Shown here: piece after piece, positions 62,301-64,000 of the stretch | Layout of the letters: every line of letters starts with the position of its first letter | Numbering within the stretch: position 1 is the stretch's first letter | Source of the DNA: Lujinxingia vulgaris | Lineage (GTDB): Bacteria > Myxococcota_A > Bradymonadia > Bradymonadales > Bradymonadaceae | NCBI RefSeq assembly: GCF_007997015.1 | Contig: NZ_VOSM01000002.1 | Coordinates: 372,001 to 436,000 of the forward strand | Length of the DNA stretch: 64,000 nucleotides | Reading direction: 5' to 3' | The notes under the pieces: model-generated | Told to the model about the DNA's origin: nothing | The model's database searches: none | The model's input: the letters and a program-made list of their open reading frames with translations, nothing else | Translations under genes and position numbers: made by a program

Positions 62301-64000
62301 GACATCTACCAGCGCAAGCTCGACCTGGCTGACGATGACGCCGCGCGCAAAGACCTGCTCTATGTGATGGGCGCCATCTACCAGGAGCATCTGCAGCAGC
62401 CCGACGACGCCATCGACACCTACCGCCGGGTGCTCGATCTGGACGCCAGCGAGAAGAACGCGCTGGAGAAACTCGATGAGCTTTTTGAGGCCACCGAGCA
62501 GTGGCATGAGCTCCTCGAGACGCTTGAGCAGCAGCTGCAGCTCTCGCCATACGCCGAAGAGATCGAGACGCTCAAATACCGCTCCGGCCGCCTCTGGGAA
62601 GTTCAGCTGGGCGATGCGCTGCGGGCCGTGGAGGTCTATCAGGATGTGCTCTCGCAGAACCCCGAGCACCAGCCCTCGATCGAGGCGCTGGAGGGGCTCG
62701 TGGAGCGCAACGAGCAGAGCGTGGAGGCCGCCCAGGTCCTGCAGCCCCTCTACCGGGAGGCCGGCCAGTGGGAGAAGCTGGTCTGGGTTTACCGCCTGCT
62801 GATCGACGCCACCGAAGATCCCGATCGCCGCATCGAACTCTACAAAGAGGTCGGTCCGATCGTGGAGCAGCAGATGGGCGATGCGGCCGAGGCGTTTACC
62901 ACCTACGTCGAAGCCCTCAACGTCGACGCCGGTCGCGTCGAGATCGTCGATACCCTGGAGCGACTCGCCAGCCAGCTCGGCGCCTGGGATGTGCTCATCG
63001 AGCAGATCGATCAGCGCCTGGTCTCGGTCACCGACTTTGAAGTTGCCACCGCGCTGCACCTGCGCGTGGCGCGCATCTTCGAAGAAGAGCTCGACCAGCC
63101 GCAGCAGGCCATCACCCGCTATACCCGCGTGCTTGAGATTGAGCCGGAGCAAAACGACGCGATCCTCGCGCTCGACCGCCTCTACCAGCGTGAAGGGGAG
63201 TGGGCGAACCTGGCCGAGATCCTGCGCACCCGCATCTTCAGCAGCGAAGACCCCGCCGAGGCGCTGGAGCTTCGCCTGCGACTGGGCCTGCTCTACCAGG
63301 CCGCGCTCGACGACGCCGAGAACGCCATCTCCACCTACCAGGAAGTGCTCCTGGAGGAGCCGGACAACGCCCAGGCCATCGACAACCTGGAGCAGATGTT
63401 CATGGAAGGGCGTCAGGTCCAGCGCATCAGCGACATCCTGGAGCCCTACTACCTGGAGAAAGGCCAGCACGAGAAGTTGGTCGAGATCTACCTGCAGCGC
63501 CTGGAGATGCTCGAGGATCCCATCGAGCGCTACGAGCTGCTCACCCAGGTGGCGCGCATCTTCCTCGACCCGCTGCAGGACTTCGGCCGTGCGATGCAGG
63601 CCTACGGTGCCGCGCTGGTGGAGCGTCCTGACGATGAGATGGCCATCGCCGAGATCGAGCGCCTGGCCGAGCAGACGCTCGACTGGGGCGCGGCGGCCTC
63701 CTTCTACGCCGACGCGCTGGAGAGCCCGCAGATCACCGATGACGCCGCGCTCGGCCTCTGGCTGCGCGTGGCGACCATCCTGGATGCTCGCCTGGAGCAG
63801 TTTGAAGACGCCGAGATGGCGTACCTCAAGGGGCTTGAGCTTGACCCGACCCACGCCGAGGCGCTGGCCGCGCTCGACCGCATTTACCTGGCGCAGGCGC
63901 GCTGGGCGGATCTGGCCGGGGTGCTGGAGCGCCGCGTCGAGGGCACCTACGACGAGCTGGAGGTCGTGGAGCTGAACTTCCGCCTGGCGCAGGTCTTTGC
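56337..64000 (+). CDS. giant cytoplasmic TPR protein, AgmK/GltI-like (partial, open at window end)
   Basis: An ATG at 56337 opens a frame without a stop to the end of the window, at least 2,554 residues. There is no signal peptide (MNRENQVQEYVAQLEANPYD). Residues about 1-250 are helical TPR-like repeats. Residues 253-480 form a very acidic Glu/Ala/Asp stretch that starts with a 35-residue tandem duplication (APMTMELDDSLMLEE). From about 485 onward degenerate TPR units of about 35-40 residues repeat (ALETLYEKNRDYEALAEILE, ERYARVIASDPADASAREQLYR), broken by a second acidic patch near residues 1335-1380. The size and composition match AgmK/GltI (about 3,800 residues) of Myxococcus gliding. Long antisense ORFs over this region are shadows. 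Confidence 0.7.
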   Translation, partial: MNRENQVQEYVAQLEANPYDLAPVGRLEEAFGSTEELAELVAIFEERAQGSASRDAAARLYLEAARMAGGRLNDLERSVELLSHSLTVGEDTLVSVEAYLFQLALQDDADQLQSFFAEALEHDTDGGYQSRLYQRMGSILEDFVGDLEQADTAYKWALDLDPNNVIALWSRQVLARKQAAWEKLATLMIEEIEQTADPLRQSALSLTVGEIYRDYLDSADSARQCFVFAWEQDPTNTEALQAAVALGFEPEGVELDAIEEISAVEEVEAEAAPMTMELDDSLMLEEIEPEPVSEEIPELPVEAAEAAPMTMELDESLMLEEVEAEPVADNLPDLPVEALDAEADSEVEALEAADEVEELEELEALEASEAEEDEALEAAEVEDIEDVEVADDVDEHEEVVEEMEALDASDEDEEALEAADEVDELEALVEAEELDDAEALEASEDDEAAELEAADASEELEELEAMEEFEVVADEAPASASRDWRDRFAAMVERAEDAGGEEGLRLLVRAARLQARHTTDASEGVALFERALAADQGLEYYKRVSYLYADNDFWSGALAAVESSGVEGGGALRARIALYELSDVEMARSIAEEVNDEAVLDALSDLEEAQSNWRKFQRSLEQRHADLDADERALKVYLRMADLAAALNEPDKEIDALRRLERQVDAEQVKSRLKILYKRAGKWPMYVDLVKQEVEGLGDDRVEDKVDLLYEVIRVYREEMNQDRMAINIYKEILALAPEDLDAIDQLIELYGDMNMSSDLINMLQTKAEIVPTAEQKVEIYSQIATLFIEKFRNQAEAIKAYEQVLEIEPYNSDAITFLKEMYEKRRDWESLIEVSKREIETFDSDEARAEGLKEVARLATDKLRKPEVATELWLEVREVAPADADALDALETLYEKNRDYEALAEILELKVAQSDDAAESMKLYQKLGMLYADRLEDSQRATEAWKGALALDPDDLKARKALERLYIDNRQWDELEAFYAESDAYSDLVRILGTLSGTIKEDDVKIELLLRSARIWREELDDTNRAERELERVLQLDAENEAAAAQLAPIYEEAGDAEKLKSALEIVLSHCEEPAERKALQLKLARLHRDSLGDVDGAFARFSQAFLEVPAELDVVAELEATAGEAGEWSTLVEHYRQALDADLDEAQVLEVRALLGRVLSEELGDLDAALEQFQAVLDVEEDNLRALEAMERIYFASARWDDLMQVYRHRLELEDDRDARVQILQGMARIAEVEASDVVTAIARHNEALELDPHNFTSLAELHRLYAQEEEYADLADVIRKEIDLVERRARLKSRRYATNLVDIEALIGEGAPQERSMFGEGFAGGDDVDDVLADLSDDSVAQEIAAESGDEDSAVDAVEAAQEEAIEEIEDLDAIDLGAPAYYTEDDVEFLSALRFELGLVCLDHLGEVEEAVAALAKVVLWRPDHAEACEALERLLDDELFKAGVATILEPVYEIHGRWEDLVGSLSIQAQAADDAEASRELERRAGDVLLHELGEGARAFERYARVIASDPADASAREQLYRIAHELELWDAFVEAYEAVLPEIEDDELRVGYFFVLATVNAERREAYDEARRNLEEVLLIDAGSARALDDLEELFITTEAWRDLLEVFDRKIEQTEDAADAEALKFRKAQVWETLLEDAHQAIAIYLEILEDAPENLRAYAELDRIYEAEAMWNELASNLEQELELVDEEAQLPIKNRLAALVEAQLGDASRAVDLYEEVLTADADNMAANAAMEVLMMQEGAPRARISKILEPIYTERGDAARQVTALEVQVEVSQDPDERVALLHRIAALHEGELQDIASAFVTYARALRDDVANEATLDNLYRIGEATQSFEELVQVFEQEAEYQTDPDVKRDMMRRAAAIYIEPLAELDRATVHLHAVLDLFPADLETVEELETIYRHTQEWSELVQILVTKSELVEDLDERKDLLHQAGTLFEDILSGPDEAVEVYHRALAIDEADRHAIDRLEVLYTEMERWHDLLDIYQRKLDLADDDAARKDLLYVMGAIYQEHLQQPDDAIDTYRRVLDLDASEKNALEKLDELFEATEQWHELLETLEQQLQLSPYAEEIETLKYRSGRLWEVQLGDALRAVEVYQDVLSQNPEHQPSIEALEGLVERNEQSVEAAQVLQPLYREAGQWEKLVWVYRLLIDATEDPDRRIELYKEVGPIVEQQMGDAAEAFTTYVEALNVDAGRVEIVDTLERLASQLGAWDVLIEQIDQRLVSVTDFEVATALHLRVARIFEEELDQPQQAITRYTRVLEIEPEQNDAILALDRLYQREGEWANLAEILRTRIFSSEDPAEALELRLRLGLLYQAALDDAENAISTYQEVLLEEPDNAQAIDNLEQMFMEGRQVQRISDILEPYYLEKGQHEKLVEIYLQRLEMLEDPIERYELLTQVARIFLDPLQDFGRAMQAYGAALVERPDDEMAIAEIERLAEQTLDWGAAASFYADALESPQITDDAALGLWLRVATILDARLEQFEDAEMAYLKGLELDPTHAEALAALDRIYLAQARWADLAGVLERRVEGTYDELEVVELNFRLAQVF
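57150..57347 (+). repeat. tandem 105-base (35-codon) duplication in the acidic linker
   Basis: The first copy starts at 57150 and the second at 57255. Both encode APMTMELD(D/E)SLMLEE followed by a similar acidic tail (EPEPVSEEIPELPVEA versus EAEPVADNLPDLPVEA). Repeat unit 105 bases, in phase. Confidence 0.85.

Overview
The window comes from a GC-rich, diderm (Gram-negative) bacterium. It carries many lipoprotein signal peptides, an outer-membrane barrel candidate, SurA-type parvulins, an RlpA-like protein, and a gene set that resembles the Myxococcus adventurous-gliding (Glt/Agl) apparatus. The arginine genes have the Xanthomonas-type layout. Together these point to a myxobacterium relative (Myxococcota/former Deltaproteobacteria, perhaps the predatory order Bradymonadales). 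This placement is inferred from protein recognition only. No tRNA, rRNA, CRISPR array, insertion sequence or phage gene was seen.

Region 1 (0-10.8 kb) is mostly arginine biosynthesis on the minus strand, in transcription order: a carbamoyltransferase of the N-acetylornithine type, argG, an argE-like deacetylase, then (after an inserted beta-helix lipoprotein gene and a Gdx/SugE exporter gene) a fused N-acetylglutamate synthase/kinase, argC and argH. The set implies a route through N-acetylcitrulline. A PP2C phosphatase precedes it. Region 2 (10.9-24 kb, mainly minus) holds malate dehydrogenase, two related parvulin-type lipoproteins (one degenerate), uvrC, an unknown protein, a GT-C glycosyltransferase, a beta-barrel candidate and a formaldehyde-detoxification operon frmR-frmA-fghA with a palindromic operator. 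Region 3 (24-27.5 kb, minus) is rpsP-khpA-rimM-trmD behind a clear sigma-70 promoter, plus a CGFS glutaredoxin/BolA pair. Ribosomal protein S16 carries a long Ala/Lys/Glu tail.

Region 4 (27.7-39.2 kb) starts with a FadN/FadA beta-oxidation pair and continues with an RlpA-like lipoprotein, a two-gene GMC oxidoreductase, an MGAT-like acyltransferase, an HSL-family esterase, and a KamA-SDR operon. Region 5 (39.4-44.6 kb) holds rplS, a degenerate YhaN-like coiled-coil membrane protein, rnhB and yraN, which is the remainder of the classical trmD-rplS neighbourhood, then a secreted HEXXH protease.

Region 6 (45-64 kb, plus strand) is the most striking. A very acidic small lipoprotein and a Cys-rich lipoprotein are followed by an uninterrupted series of envelope proteins: two exported TPR proteins, a TPR lipoprotein, a small exported CglF/GltF-like protein, an FHA-transmembrane-AgmX/TonB-like C-terminal protein (GltG-like), another TPR lipoprotein, and a giant cytoplasmic TPR protein (AgmK/GltI-like) still open after about 2,550 codons at the window end. 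The order and domain content match the core Glt trans-envelope module of myxobacteria, without its outer-membrane barrels inside this window.
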